A DNA stretch of 64,000 nucleotides from an uncultured Sphingomonadaceae bacterium (GTDB taxonomy: Bacteria; Pseudomonadota; Alphaproteobacteria; Sphingomonadales; Sphingomonadaceae), in contig CANMNF010000001.1 of the NCBI GenBank assembly GCA_947499255.1, positions 434,001-498,000 of the forward strand, read 5' to 3'. The translations under genes and the position numbers were made by a program. Position 1 is the first letter of the stretch. Every line of letters begins with the position of its first letter. This document shows, one piece after another, positions 7,855-17,779 of the stretch. The notes beneath the pieces are model-generated. The model was given only the letters and a program-made list of their open reading frames with translations, was not told the DNA's origin and made no database searches.

Positions 7855-9411
7855 TTAAGCTTCTGGCGCTTCCCAACGCAGCCGCGGATTGCGTGCAGCT
7901 CCTGTCTCATCAACCCGTTTGCGCGGCGCGTGATAGGGCGCGTTCCTAAGCGTTTCATCTCCTGCCTTTGCCCGCTGGGCCACAGAGCGGAAGGCAGTGA
8001 TAAATTCGTCTAGGCTTTCCTTGCTCTCTGTCTCTGTTGGCTCAACCAACATCGCGCCATGCACCACTAGCGGGAAATACACCGTCATCGGGTGATACCC
8101 TTCATCGATCAGCCCTTTGGCCAGATCAAGCGTTGCAAGATCGCCGCCAAACCCTTCATCGCTGAACAAGGCTTCGTGCATACAAGGTCCATGCGGGCCG
8201 AATGGCGCGTCGAGCACATCTTCCAAGCTGCGCAGGATGTAATTCGCGCTAAGCACCGCATCGCCAGACACCTGGCGCAGGCCATCGGCGCCATGGCTGA
8301 GGATATAGGCCAGCGCGCGGGTGAACATGCCCATCTGGCCGTGAAACGCAGTCATCCGGCCAAAGCTTTCCGGCGCGCTTTGAGCAGCGCTTTCCTCTTC
8401 GATCAGGACGAATTTTTCATCACGCTTTTCCACCGTGGGAAGCGGGGCGAAAGGCGCCAAAGAATGCGAAAAGACAGTCGGGCCAGATCCGGGGCCGCCG
8501 CCGCCATGCGGGGTGGAAAAGGTTTTGTGCAGATTGATATGCATCGCATCAACGCCCAGATCACCGGGGCGCACGCGGCCCACAATCGCGTTGAAATTCG
8601 CCCCGTCGCAATAGACATATCCGCCCGCATCATGGACCGCATCGGCGATCTTTTTGAAATCGCGTTCGAACAGGCCGCACGTGTTGGGATTGGTGATCAT
8701 CACGCCGGCCACATGCGGGCCAAGCCGTTCGATCACCGCCTCAACGTCGATCTTGCCATCATCGGCTGCGGGGATGCCTTCAACCTTGTAACCGCAAAAG
8801 GCGGCTGTGGCCGGATTCGTGCCATGCGCGCTTTCGGGTACCAGCACCACTTCGCGCACGTCGCCATCGGCTTCCAGCTTGTGCCGGATCGCCAACAGGC
8901 CGCACAGCTCGCCATGCGCGCCAGCCTTGGGGCTCATCGCGATACCAGGCATTCCAGTGAGTGTCTTGAGCCAGTCCGCCAGCTCATGGATGACTGCCAG
9001 CGCGCCTTGGATCGCCGGGATCGGGGCGAGGGGGTGCAGATCGGCAAACCCGGGCAGGCGCGCCACCTTCTCATTCAAACGCGGATTGTGCTTCATGGTG
9101 CAACTGCCCAGCGGGAAGAGGCCCAGATCAATCGCGTAATTCTGGCGACTTAGCCGTGTGTAATGGCGCACGGTTTCCGGTTCTGTGAGGCCGGGAAGGC
9201 CAAAGCTTTGCGTCCGCTCCAACCCATCAAGGTGATTGGGCGCAGAGGTATCGGGCGCGGGCAGATCAACGCCGGTGCGCTCTCCTCCACCCGCTTCGAA
9301 GATGAGCTTTTCTTCGAGCATAAGCGCACGATTGCCCGTCGATGTTTTGGGGGTGAAGGTCATCTCGCTTGCGTTCCCATCTTCGCCTGTCGCTTGGTCT
9401 GCGGGCCTCAT
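7855..9411 (-). CDS. gcvPB: Glycine dehydrogenase (decarboxylating) subunit 2
   Basis: 518 residues. This is the PLP-carrying subunit of the P protein of the glycine cleavage system, which decarboxylates glycine and loads the aminomethyl group onto lipoyl-GcvH. The PLP lysine is K296 in HINLHKTFSTPHGGGG. Subunit 2 also shows FPLGSCTMKHNP near residue 100. The start codon overlaps the stop of gcvPA (ATGA at 9408-9411), so the first ATG is preferred although the conserved part begins about 30 residues later. It is the last gene of the gcvT-H-PA-PB operon. Confidence 0.97.
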   Translation of the reverse strand: MRPADQATGEDGNASEMTFTPKTSTGNRALMLEEKLIFEAGGGERTGVDLPAPDTSAPNHLDGLERTQSFGLPGLTEPETVRHYTRLSRQNYAIDLGLFPLGSCTMKHNPRLNEKVARLPGFADLHPLAPIPAIQGALAVIHELADWLKTLTGMPGIAMSPKAGAHGELCGLLAIRHKLEADGDVREVVLVPESAHGTNPATAAFCGYKVEGIPAADDGKIDVEAVIERLGPHVAGVMITNPNTCGLFERDFKKIADAVHDAGGYVYCDGANFNAIVGRVRPGDLGVDAMHINLHKTFSTPHGGGGPGSGPTVFSHSLAPFAPLPTVEKRDEKFVLIEEESAAQSAPESFGRMTAFHGQMGMFTRALAYILSHGADGLRQVSGDAVLSANYILRSLEDVLDAPFGPHGPCMHEALFSDEGFGGDLATLDLAKGLIDEGYHPMTVYFPLVVHGAMLVEPTETESKESLDEFITAFRSVAQRAKAGDETLRNAPYHAPRKRVDETGAARNPRLRWEAPEA

Positions 9412-10769
9412 GCCAAGTCCTCCTCAAGCGCGCGGGCGAGGTCTTCGATATCCTCATCGGTCGCGGTTTCGGTGACATTGACCAGCAGGCCATTGGCCAG
9501 CCCCGGCTCATCAGGATAAAGCCGCCCGAGCGAGACGCCCGCCAGCATATCCTTCTCATCGGCCAATCGCCGCACAAGGCTGCGCGCATCGCCATCAAGC
9601 AGCAGAGTGAACTCGTTGAAAAAGCTATCGTTGAGCAGCGTCACGCCAGGCACTTTTGCAAGCCTGTCCGCGGCCTTGGCGGCGAGCCGATGGTTTTCCG
9701 CTGCCAGCGCGCGCAGGCCCGTTTCGCCAAGCAGCGTCATATGGACAGAGAAGGCGAGGGCGCACAGCCCGCTATTGGTGCAGATATTGGACGTCGCCTT
9801 TTCACGGCGAATATGCTGTTCACGCGTGGCGAGGGTGAGGACGTAAGAGCGCTTGCCATCAGCATCCTCGGTTTCCCCGCAAAGACGCCCCGGCATTTGC
9901 CGCACGAACTTTTTGCGGGTGGCGAACAGGCCCAGATACGGCCCGCCAAATTGCAGTCCCACGCCCAGCGATTGCCCTTCGCCCACAACGATATCCGCGC
10001 CCATTTCGCCCGGGCTTTTGACAGCACCCAAAGCGACAGGTTCCGTTACCACCGCGATCAACAATGCGCCCATTTCATGCGCGGCTTCCGCGATGACGGA
10101 CAAGTCAGACAGCCGCCCAAGAATGTCTGGATATTGCACCACCACACACGATGTCTGATCATCAATGCGGCCCACCAGACCTTCAATATCAGGTGCGCCC
10201 TGCAGGCTGGGTGAGGCATCTGCGATCACATCATCGGTGACCCGCGCCATCGTCTTGACCACTTGCGTATAATGGGGATGCAATGCACCCGATATCACTG
10301 CGCGTTTCTTGCGCGTAATCCGGCCCGCCATTGCGACCGCTTCCCAGCAGGCGGTGGAGCCATCATACATCGAGGCATTGGCCACATCACAGCCATAAAG
10401 CTTGGCCACTTGCGTTTGAAATTCGAACAAGACCTGCAAAGTTCCCTGCGCGATTTCTGGCTGATATGGCGTGTACGATGTGAGGAATTCGCCGCGCTGG
10501 ATAATGTGATCCACGCTGGCGGGAATATGGTGGCGATATGCGCCTGCGCCCAGAAAGAACGGGCGATGTGTCGCGGGCATGTTCTGCTCTGCCAGTTTCA
10601 CCATGTGGCGTTCCACCGCCATCTCACTGGCATGCATAGGCAGGCCATGAATGGGGCCGTCGAGCCGCGCCTCTTCAGGCACATCGACGAACAGATCATC
10701 AATAGACGGCGCGCCCACAGTTTGGAGCATCGTTTCGCGGCATTGATCGGTCAGGGGCAGGTAGCGCAT
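9408..10769 (-). CDS. gcvPA: Glycine dehydrogenase (decarboxylating) subunit 1
   Basis: 453 residues, matching the N-terminal half of the P protein. It starts MRYLPLTDQCRETML and has the family stretch RHHIPASVDHIIQRGEFLTS and the YTPYQPEIAQGTLQ segment. It forms a heterotetramer with GcvPB. Two-gene P proteins are usual in many alphaproteobacteria and Gram-positives, in place of the single GcvP of enterics. It lies 38 bases downstream of gcvH and overlaps gcvPB by four bases. Confidence 0.97.
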   Translation of the reverse strand: MRYLPLTDQCRETMLQTVGAPSIDDLFVDVPEEARLDGPIHGLPMHASEMAVERHMVKLAEQNMPATHRPFFLGAGAYRHHIPASVDHIIQRGEFLTSYTPYQPEIAQGTLQVLFEFQTQVAKLYGCDVANASMYDGSTACWEAVAMAGRITRKKRAVISGALHPHYTQVVKTMARVTDDVIADASPSLQGAPDIEGLVGRIDDQTSCVVVQYPDILGRLSDLSVIAEAAHEMGALLIAVVTEPVALGAVKSPGEMGADIVVGEGQSLGVGLQFGGPYLGLFATRKKFVRQMPGRLCGETEDADGKRSYVLTLATREQHIRREKATSNICTNSGLCALAFSVHMTLLGETGLRALAAENHRLAAKAADRLAKVPGVTLLNDSFFNEFTLLLDGDARSLVRRLADEKDMLAGVSLGRLYPDEPGLANGLLVNVTETATDEDIEDLARALEEDLA

Positions 10770-10807
10770 CGGTTCAACCTTTCGTCAGCATGACGATTGC
10801 GGTGGGG

Positions 10808-11179
10808 TTATTGGCTGTCGCAAAATGCCTTGTAAGCCTTGGCATTCATCAAGCCTTCCAGCTCTTGTGTGTCGGACAAGGTCATGCGGAAGAACCAGCC
10901 TTCTTCTTCGGCGGAGGAATTGACGAGCGCGGGATCATCCACCAGCGCTTCATTCCCCTCGGTCACGCTGCCGCTGACAGGGGCATAAATATCGCTTGCT
11001 GCTTTCACGCTTTCGACCACGGCGGCTTCGGCTCCTTTAACAAGCTCCGCGCCGCTTTCGGGCACTTCGACAAACACCACATCGCCAAGCTGGCCTTGCG
11101 CGAAATCGGTGATGCCAACGGTGGCCGTATCGCCTTCGATGGCGATCCATTCGTGTTCTTCTGTGTAATATGTAGGCAC
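10808..11179 (-). CDS. gcvH: Glycine cleavage system H protein
   Basis: 123 residues, the normal family length. It is the lipoyl carrier that shuttles the aminomethyl group between the P, T and L proteins. The lipoylated lysine is K59 in [16 protein letters not shown]. The gene begins three bases after the gcvT stop, so the two are surely co-transcribed and translationally linked. Confidence 0.98.
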   Translation of the reverse strand: MPTYYTEEHEWIAIEGDTATVGITDFAQGQLGDVVFVEVPESGAELVKGAEAAVVESVKAASDIYAPVSGSVTEGNEALVDDPALVNSSAEEEGWFFRMTLSDTQELEGLMNAKAYKAFCDSQ

Positions 11180-11182
11180 GTC

Positions 11183-12313
11183 TTATTTTCCCCGGAAATA
11201 GCGGTGTGGGACAATGGGCATTTTGGTCACGCGGGCAGGCAAACGCTTGCCGCGAACTTCAATCTCTAAGGCTGTGTCGATGGCGGTATGGGCGGCATCG
11301 ACATATGCCATGGCGATTGGATAGCCGAGCGTTGGCGAGTGACCGCCGCTGGTGAGCTGGCCGACCGCTGTGTCACCTGCAAACACTTGCGCTCCTTCGC
11401 GGGCAGGTTGGCGGCCTTCAAGGGTCAAGCCGATGCGTTTTTGCGCAGGGCCATGGGACAAGACTTTGGCGACAGCTTCGTGTCCCATCCATCCGCCCCT
11501 TTCCCGCCGCGCTTTGGATAGGGCGAAAGTGAGGCCAGCGCTGACAGGATCGGTGCTTTGGCTAAGGTCATGGCCATAAAGCGGCAGGCCCGCTTCAAGC
11601 CGCAGCGAATCGCGCGCACCAAGGCCAGCGGGACGCACACGCTCATCTTCAAGGATAGCATTGGCAAATCGCTCTACTGCATCTGTGTGCAGGGACAATT
11701 CGAACCCATCCTCGCCAGTATAGCCTGAACGGCTGACGCCTAACGTGGTGCTGTCCCAATCAAACGTCGCGGCGGTCATAAAGGTGAGTGCGCTTGTTCC
11801 CGGCACAATCCGCTCCAACACCCGCGCCGCCTCTGGTCCTTGAAGGGCAAGAAGCGCTTGATCGGCATGGTGGTTAAGCGTGATTTCATCGGGCAGAAAT
11901 TCGCGAAGATGCGCGATATCGTCCCATTTCATCGCCCCGTTCACCACCAGTGCAAAATGATCGCCCGCATGGGTCACGATCAGATCATCCAGAATGCCGC
12001 CATCTGCATTCAACAACAGGGAATACCGCATACGCCCTGCGGAAAGTTCGGAAAAATCACCCGGCATCAAAGCTTCCAGCGCCTTGACCGCGCCTTCGCC
12101 CGATACGGTGAGCTGTCCCATATGGCTCACATCAAACAGGCCCGCCGCAGTGCGCGTCCAATTGTGTTCAGCCACAATTCCATCATACTGGATCGGCATT
12201 TCATAACCGGCAAACGGCACCATGCGCGCGCCTTTGGCCCGGTGCCACACATCCAGCGGCAGCAAGGCGGGTGCCTCCACTTCGATTTCTGTTTCGGTTT
12301 CAGTATCGCTCAA
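11183..12313 (-). CDS. gcvT: Glycine cleavage system T protein (aminomethyltransferase)
   Basis: 376 residues if translation begins at the TTG at 12311-12313; the frame stays open to a GTG at 12364. The family domain begins at LPLDVWHRAKGARMVPFAGYEMP. I prefer the TTG because GGGAG stands about ten bases before it and the longer version would run into the riboswitch's 3' stem. There is no in-frame ATG before the conserved domain. The enzyme transfers the methylene group from H-protein-bound aminomethyl to tetrahydrofolate and releases ammonia. First gene of the gcv operon, under the tandem glycine riboswitch. Confidence 0.93.
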   Translation of the reverse strand: MSDTETETEIEVEAPALLPLDVWHRAKGARMVPFAGYEMPIQYDGIVAEHNWTRTAAGLFDVSHMGQLTVSGEGAVKALEALMPGDFSELSAGRMRYSLLLNADGGILDDLIVTHAGDHFALVVNGAMKWDDIAHLREFLPDEITLNHHADQALLALQGPEAARVLERIVPGTSALTFMTAATFDWDSTTLGVSRSGYTGEDGFELSLHTDAVERFANAILEDERVRPAGLGARDSLRLEAGLPLYGHDLSQSTDPVSAGLTFALSKARRERGGWMGHEAVAKVLSHGPAQKRIGLTLEGRQPAREGAQVFAGDTAVGQLTSGGHSPTLGYPIAMAYVDAAHTAIDTALEIEVRGKRLPARVTKMPIVPHRYFRGK

Positions 12314-12369
12314 AACACACGGCTCCCGATGGGGCAGGGCTTCGCCATGAAGCGCCTTGTCCACACCCC

Positions 12370-12556
12370 CTCTGTCGGGAAACCTGAGAGCTTAGTCGGA
12401 TATCAATCCGACTTTCCCCTTCGGTGGCGGCGCGCCTTATGGCTGTCCGCACTTTCCAGAGTGTCGATCACATCGCGGTCCGGCTGCCTGAGAGTTTCCG
12501 GGGTGGTTGCTCCTTCGGCGTCAAACAACCCAAAGGGCCGCTCAATCTCTCCCGCT
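12370..12556 (-). promoter_or_regulatory. Tandem glycine riboswitch upstream of gcvT
   Basis: Read on the minus strand, the first aptamer starts GCGGGAGAG, has the core GACGCCGAAGGAGCAA and closes with CCGGAAACTCTCAGGCA (to about 12483). The second has CTCTGGAAAG, CACCGAAGGGGAAAG and AAGCTCTCAGGTTTCCC, closing near 12374. These are the conserved blocks of the two-aptamer glycine riboswitch, known to switch on gcv operons when glycine is high. A further stem-loop (GCTT...AAGC, around 12337-12358) between the second aptamer and the likely TTG start may control ribosome access. Confidence 0.92.
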
Positions 12557-12563
12557 AATGCGT

Positions 12564-12583
12564 CCGTAGAATCGCTTCTACGG
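12564..12583. other. Perfect 8-bp hairpin between metH and the glycine riboswitch
   Basis: CCGTAGAA, loop TCGC, TTCTACGG. On the plus strand a T6 run follows at 12591-12596, but no plus-strand gene ends here. On the minus strand, where metH is transcribed, no U-tract follows the stem. It may be a transcript-end stabiliser for metH or part of the riboswitch promoter; its role is not clear. Confidence 0.4.
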
Positions 12584-12618
12584 CAACAGATTTTTTCTGC
12601 GCAAATTGGCTGCCATCG

Positions 12619-15213
12619 TCAATGCAGATTGGGCCGCAGCCAGCGTTGAGCCGTGGACAACTCCATCCCGCGCCGATTTGCATAGTCTTCCAGCTGATCC
12701 TCTCCAATCCGGGCCACGCCGAAATAGGAGGATTCAGGATGCGCGAAGTAAAAGCCGGAAACCGCCGATGTGGGCAACATCGCCTGACTTTCTGTCAGCG
12801 TAATGCCAACCTTGTTTGTCGCATCCAGCAGATCGAACAGGATGGGTTTGAGCGTATGATCAGGACATGCGGGATAGCCGGGCGCAGGGCGAATGCCGCG
12901 ATATTGTTCTTTGATCAGCGCCTGGTTGGTCAGCTGTTCTCGCGGCGCATAACCCCATAGCTGCGTGCGCACATGCTGATGCAAACGCTCTGCAAAGCTT
13001 TCCGCAAACCGGTCCGCCAAAGCTTTGAGCAGGATGTCGTTATAATCGTCATTGTCCGCTTTGAACCGTTCCAGATGCGGCTCAATCCCGTGGATGCCGA
13101 CAGCAAAGCCGCCGATCCAGTCACCGGTGGGGTCGATAAAGTCCGATAGGCAGAAATTCGCCCGATCCCGGCTTTTGGCGATTTGTTGGCGCAACATCGG
13201 CAGGCGCGTGCCATCGTCCAGGATCACATCATCGCCATCGCGCGTGCAATGCCAAAAGCCGCAAGTGCCTCTGGCTGTCAGCCACTTCTCGGCAATGATC
13301 TGATCGAGCATGGCTTGCGCATCTTCGTAAAGCGAACTGGCGCTTTCCCCCACGACTTTGTCTTTCAAGATCGCGGGGAACGTGCCTGCCAGTTCCCAAG
13401 ACCGGAAGAACGGCGTCCAATCAAAACAATCGCGCAGGTCCGACAAATCCCAATCATCGAACACATGCTGTTCCGGGTGCGCCGGGGCCGGAGCCTTGTC
13501 CGTAAAATCCGCCTTAAACGCATTGGCCCGCGCATCGGCGAGGGGGAGCAGATCGGATTTGCCCTTTTTCTCACGCGAAATGCGAACCTTTTCGTAGTCC
13601 ACTTCAATCTCGCCCACATAATCATCGCGCTGCGTATCGGAAAGCAGTTTGGAAGCGACGCCCACCGCGCGGCTTGCATCAAGCACATGGATTACCGGGC
13701 CTTTGTAAGCTGGATCAATGCGCAGTGCGGTATAGACCTTGGAGGTTGTCGCGCCGCCGATCAGCAGCGGCATTTTCATTTGCGCACGCTGCATTTCTTC
13801 AGCCACTGTCACCATCTCATCAAGCGATGGGGTGATAAGGCCAGACAGCCCGATCATATCGGCGTTCTCTTGCTTAGCGGTTTCAAGAATTTTGGGCCAC
13901 GGCACCATCACGCCAAGGTCCACCACATCATAACCATTACAGCGCAGCACCACGCCCACGATATTCTTGCCGATATCGTGCACATCGCCTTTCACCGTGG
14001 CCATGATGATTTTGCCTTTGGCTTGTGTGACGCCCAGCGCCTCTTTCTCTTCCTCGATAAAGGGGATGAGGTGGGCGACGGCTTTTTTCATCACGCGCGC
14101 TGATTTGACCACTTGCGGCAGGAACATTTTGCCCGATCCAAACAGATCGCCAACCGTGTTCATACCCGCCATTAACGGCCCTTCGATCACTTCGATCGGA
14201 CGGTCCGCGCCTTGGCGCGCTTCTTCTGCATCGGCGACAACATGGGCATCGATCCCTCGCACCAGCGCATATTCCAGACGTTTTACGACATCATAGCTGC
14301 GCCATTCCTCCGCCTGTTTTTCCGCCACTTTGTCTGTGCCTTTGAAGCTTTCCGCCAGATCAATCAGCGCCTCTGTCGCACCTTCGCGGCGCATCAGGAT
14401 TACATCCTCGCACGCATCGCGCAGCTTGGGGTCAATCTGGTCATACACGTCGAGCTGACCGGCATTGACGATGGCCATATCAAGGCCCGCGGGGATCGCG
14501 TGATACAGGAAAACAGAGTGCATCGCGCGGCGCACCGTTTCATTCCCGCGAAAGCTGAAAGACAGATTTGATAGGCCGCCCGATGTGTGGACATGGGGGC
14601 ATTGTTCTTTGATATCGCGCACCGCTTCGATGAAGTCCAAGCCATATCGGTCATGTTCTTCGATGCCGGTGGCGACGGCGAAGACGTTGGGGTCAAAGAT
14701 GATATCTTCAGGCGGGAACCCGATCCCGACGAGCAGATCATAAGCACGCTTGCAAATCTCTACTTTTCGGGTCCGCGTGTCGGCTTGTCCGTCTTCATCA
14801 AACGCCATCACTACAGCTGCTGCGCCATAAGCCATGCATTTGCGGGCGTGTTCAAGGAATTGGTCTTCGCCTTCTTTCAGGCTGATCGAATTGACGATGG
14901 GTTTGCCGCTTACCCAGTGCAAGCCTGCTTCAATCACTTCCCAGCGTGAGCTGTCGATCATGGTGGGAACGCGCGCAATATCGGGTTCCGCTGCGATCAG
15001 TTTGAGGAACGTTGTCATCGCCTCAACCGCATCGAGCAGCCCTTCATCCATGTTCACATCGATGATCTGCGCGCCGTTCTCAACCTGTTGACGCGCGACT
15101 TCGACAGCGGTGGTGTAATCGCCGGACAGGATCAGCTTTTTAAACCGGGCTGAGCCGGTGACATTGGTGCGCTCGCCAACATTGACAAAACGGGCGGTGG
15201 TGGCGTCGTTCAT
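12619..15213 (-). CDS. metH: Methionine synthase, folate/B12/activation half
   Basis: 864 residues. It holds the three C-terminal modules of cobalamin-dependent methionine synthase: the pterin-binding domain from [14 protein letters not shown] (residue 11), the B12-binding domain with DVHDIGKNI (D410, H412, G415, the base-on histidine motif), and the AdoMet activation domain with [12 protein letters not shown] near the C-terminus. The homocysteine module is missing here and is encoded by a separate gene 0.6 kb upstream (15792-16841). The ATG overlaps the stop of the GNAT gene (ATGA at 15210-15213). Together the two polypeptides methylate homocysteine using methyl-THF. Confidence 0.96.
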   Translation of the reverse strand: MNDATTARFVNVGERTNVTGSARFKKLILSGDYTTAVEVARQQVENGAQIIDVNMDEGLLDAVEAMTTFLKLIAAEPDIARVPTMIDSSRWEVIEAGLHWVSGKPIVNSISLKEGEDQFLEHARKCMAYGAAAVVMAFDEDGQADTRTRKVEICKRAYDLLVGIGFPPEDIIFDPNVFAVATGIEEHDRYGLDFIEAVRDIKEQCPHVHTSGGLSNLSFSFRGNETVRRAMHSVFLYHAIPAGLDMAIVNAGQLDVYDQIDPKLRDACEDVILMRREGATEALIDLAESFKGTDKVAEKQAEEWRSYDVVKRLEYALVRGIDAHVVADAEEARQGADRPIEVIEGPLMAGMNTVGDLFGSGKMFLPQVVKSARVMKKAVAHLIPFIEEEKEALGVTQAKGKIIMATVKGDVHDIGKNIVGVVLRCNGYDVVDLGVMVPWPKILETAKQENADMIGLSGLITPSLDEMVTVAEEMQRAQMKMPLLIGGATTSKVYTALRIDPAYKGPVIHVLDASRAVGVASKLLSDTQRDDYVGEIEVDYEKVRISREKKGKSDLLPLADARANAFKADFTDKAPAPAHPEQHVFDDWDLSDLRDCFDWTPFFRSWELAGTFPAILKDKVVGESASSLYEDAQAMLDQIIAEKWLTARGTCGFWHCTRDGDDVILDDGTRLPMLRQQIAKSRDRANFCLSDFIDPTGDWIGGFAVGIHGIEPHLERFKADNDDYNDILLKALADRFAESFAERLHQHVRTQLWGYAPREQLTNQALIKEQYRGIRPAPGYPACPDHTLKPILFDLLDATNKVGITLTESQAMLPTSAVSGFYFAHPESSYFGVARIGEDQLEDYANRRGMELSTAQRWLRPNLH

Positions 15214-15743
15214 TGTGGGTCTTTCGAAAAGAGATCGAGATCGAGAGCGAGAACCTGATCATTGCACATGGTTCCGCCCATATTAAACTGGCGCGTGGCG
15301 ACGGGTGTAAACCCGCTTTTGGCATAAAAGGCGAGAGCGCGGGTATTGTGTTCGTACACGCCCAAAATCAGGCGTTTGGCAGCTTTGGCGCTCGCAATAA
15401 CGGCGTCCAGCAACGCTTTGGCAGCGCCTGAACCTTGATAGCGGGAGAGCAGATAGATGCGTTTCAGCTCCACATCGCCATCGGCCATGCCTGGAATATC
15501 AGGCGCAGTTGTCATCGCATAACCTACCGGCGCACCTTTGGGTTCGGTGGCAAGCCATGCTTTGGCACCGTGCGCAAAAAGGCTCTGATAGGCAGCAACG
15601 CTGTGATGTTCATGGCAATGGCGCACAATGCTTGGTCCATCCAGATCACCTGCAAAACCATCAAGAAAGCTCGCCGCGCCAATCAGCGCGAGAGTTTGCG
15701 CATCCGTCGGGATGGCGGGCGTGATGGTGATGCTCGTGGTCAT
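15210..15743 (-). CDS. GNAT-family N-acetyltransferase
   Basis: 177 residues with the GNAT core: a [23 protein letters not shown] acetyl-CoA-binding stretch (quoted in part: RYQGSGAAK) and the [17 protein letters not shown] strand near the C-terminus. It is placed between the two halves of methionine synthase and overlaps the downstream half by four bases, so it belongs to the methionine operon. Its substrate is unknown; the position may reflect only convenience of co-transcription. Confidence 0.85.
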   Translation of the reverse strand: MTTSITITPAIPTDAQTLALIGAASFLDGFAGDLDGPSIVRHCHEHHSVAAYQSLFAHGAKAWLATEPKGAPVGYAMTTAPDIPGMADGDVELKRIYLLSRYQGSGAAKALLDAVIASAKAAKRLILGVYEHNTRALAFYAKSGFTPVATRQFNMGGTMCNDQVLALDLDLFSKDPQ

Positions 15744-15791
15744 GGGTCAGGCGGTCATAAATTAAGCAGGCATGGATTTGGCAGGCACGAA

Positions 15792-16841
15792 TCAGGCGGC
15801 CATCACAAACGGTTCAAGCCCGGCAAGCCGTGTTGCCGGCACCACCTTAACCGGCGCGCGCGGCGTTTTGCCAGCGACCGTTTCGGCAATGGCGGCGATA
15901 TGCGCTGGTGTTGAACCGCAGCATCCGCCCAACATATTGACCATGCCTTCATCCGCCCATTCTCGTAAAAACGCCGCGGTTGTTTCCGGCATTTCATCAT
16001 ACTCGCCCAGCTCATTGGGCAGGCCAGCATTGGGATAGGCAAGGATCAAGCTATCGGTCAGCTTGGCCAGATGCTGCACATGGGGGCGCAATTGCTCCGC
16101 ACCAAAACTGCAATTGAGGCCAATCGCAACCGGATTGGCATGGCGCACCGAATGCCAGAACGCTTCGACCGTATGGCCCGACAGATTGCGGCCCGAAAGA
16201 TCGGTCAGCGTCATCGACAGCATGATCGGCACCTCGTGGCCCAATTCCTGCTCCAACCGCTTCACCGCAAAGATTGCGGCTTTGGCGTTGAGCGTATCGA
16301 AAATCGTCTCGATCAGGATGAAATCCGCGCCGCCTTCGATAAGCCCAGCGGCCTGTTCCTGATAGACATCGGCCAGATAATCGAAAGTGATCTCGCGGTA
16401 GCCGGGGTCTTCCACTTCGGGTGAAAGCGAAAGCGTCTTATTGGTCGGCCCAATCGCGCCGCACACAAAGCGCGGGCGGCCATCCTTGGCGGCATATTCA
16501 TCGGCCAGCTTACGCGCCAATCCGGCAGAGGCGACGTTGAGTTCGCGCACCAGACCTTCCGCGCCATAATCGGCTTGAGAGATACTGTTGGCGGAAAAGG
16601 TGTTGGTGCTGACAATATCTGATCCAGCTTCCAGATAATCGCGCGTGATTTCAGCCAACACTTCGGGCTTGCTCAAAGCGAGGATATCATTGTTGCCTTG
16701 TTGGTCATGGCCAAGGCCCAGATCACCAGCATAATCGTCCTCTTTCAGACCCTTGTTCTGAATTTCGGTGCCAAACGCGCCATCCATAATCAGAATGCGC
16801 TGCTTTGCTTGTTCGAGCAGTCTTTCGCGCGCAGTCATCAT
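15792..16841 (-). CDS. Methionine synthase, homocysteine-binding half
   Basis: 349 residues from the ATG at 16839-16841. The open frame extends 46 codons further up, but the start MMTARERLLEQ overlaps the metF stop (ATGA) and matches the family N-terminus MDGAFGTEIQ. The zinc ligands that bind homocysteine are visible as GLNCSFGAEQ and GGCCGSTP. It supplies the homocysteine S-methyltransferase module that is lacking from the 864-residue protein encoded downstream. Split MetH is common in sphingomonads and some other alphaproteobacteria. Confidence 0.93.
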   Translation of the reverse strand: MMTARERLLEQAKQRILIMDGAFGTEIQNKGLKEDDYAGDLGLGHDQQGNNDILALSKPEVLAEITRDYLEAGSDIVSTNTFSANSISQADYGAEGLVRELNVASAGLARKLADEYAAKDGRPRFVCGAIGPTNKTLSLSPEVEDPGYREITFDYLADVYQEQAAGLIEGGADFILIETIFDTLNAKAAIFAVKRLEQELGHEVPIMLSMTLTDLSGRNLSGHTVEAFWHSVRHANPVAIGLNCSFGAEQLRPHVQHLAKLTDSLILAYPNAGLPNELGEYDEMPETTAAFLREWADEGMVNMLGGCCGSTPAHIAAIAETVAGKTPRAPVKVVPATRLAGLEPFVMAA

Positions 16842-17779
16842 GCGGTCTCCTTTTCGGGGGCGGATGCCGCGCTCGTTAGGCGGCGGCCTAGCAGGTGGCA
16901 AACACCAGATGTAATTTCTGCCCGGTTGAGCGTGTAGAAATGGAAATCGCGCACGCCGCCTGCATAAAGCTGGCCGCAAAATTCTGCCGCCAGCGTGGTG
17001 GCGACATTGGTGCGCAGCTGCGCATCATCATCGAGGCCGGTGAACAGTTTCTCCATCGAAGCAGGCACTTGCGCCCCGCAGGATTGCGCAAACTTCTTGG
17101 CCGATGCAAAATTGGAAACGGGCAGAATGCCGGGGATGATGGGCGCAGTAATACCGGCCGCCACTGCTTTATCTCGGAACCGGAAGAAGGCTTCGGGACG
17201 GAAGAAAAACTGCGTGATCGCGCGGTTGGCACCTGCGTCCAATTTGCGTTTGAGATTGTCGATATCGGCCTCGGCACTCACCGCATCGGGATGCACTTCG
17301 GGATACGCCGCCACGGAAATATCGAAATCGGCCACCTTTTGCAGGCCCGCCACCAATTCAGCGGCATTGCGATACCCTTCGGGATGCGGTTCAAACGGAG
17401 TGCCGGGAGGGCCTCCATCGCCGCGCAGGGCAACAATGCGTGTGATGCCGCGTTCGAGGAATTGTTCGGCCACCTCATGGACGGTATCCTTGCTCGCGCC
17501 AACGCAAGTAAGGTGGGAGGCGACGTTAAGGGCAGGGCGCTCATTCAGCTCCGCCACAGTGGCCAGCGTGGTATCCTGCGTCGATCCGCCTGCGCCATAG
17601 GTGACCGATACGAAATCGGGGCCGTAACCTTCCAATTGCGCCGCTGTTTTGCGCAGTGTTTCAGCACCCTTTGGCCCTTTGGGTGGAAAAAACTCAAAGG
17701 AAACCGCCACATCATCGGGGCAATCAGAAAAGGCAAAGCCCGGTTTGGTGTCAGGGGCTTGGTCGTTAGACGGGGCCAT
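16838..17779 (-). CDS. metF: 5,10-Methylenetetrahydrofolate reductase
   Basis: 313 residues, FAD-dependent TIM-barrel enzyme giving the methyl-THF that MetH uses. Family features: SFEFFPPKG near residue 27, SVTYGAGGSTQ, TCVGASKD and ALRGDGGPPG. It overlaps the upstream regulator gene by 14 bases and the downstream homocysteine-module gene by four, so regulator-metF-metH forms one transcript. Confidence 0.97.
   Translation of the reverse strand: MAPSNDQAPDTKPGFAFSDCPDDVAVSFEFFPPKGPKGAETLRKTAAQLEGYGPDFVSVTYGAGGSTQDTTLATVAELNERPALNVASHLTCVGASKDTVHEVAEQFLERGITRIVALRGDGGPPGTPFEPHPEGYRNAAELVAGLQKVADFDISVAAYPEVHPDAVSAEADIDNLKRKLDAGANRAITQFFFRPEAFFRFRDKAVAAGITAPIIPGILPVSNFASAKKFAQSCGAQVPASMEKLFTGLDDDAQLRTNVATTLAAEFCGQLYAGGVRDFHFYTLNRAEITSGVCHLLGRRLTSAASAPEKETA

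Noticed and set aside
8092-9153. 353-codon plus-strand open frame opposite gcvPB
   Set aside because: It is the antisense shadow of gcvPB; composition is rich in His, Arg and Ala, with no domain, and the sense gene is certain.
12564-12600. Terminator of metH
   Set aside because: The T-run lies on the wrong strand for metH transcription.
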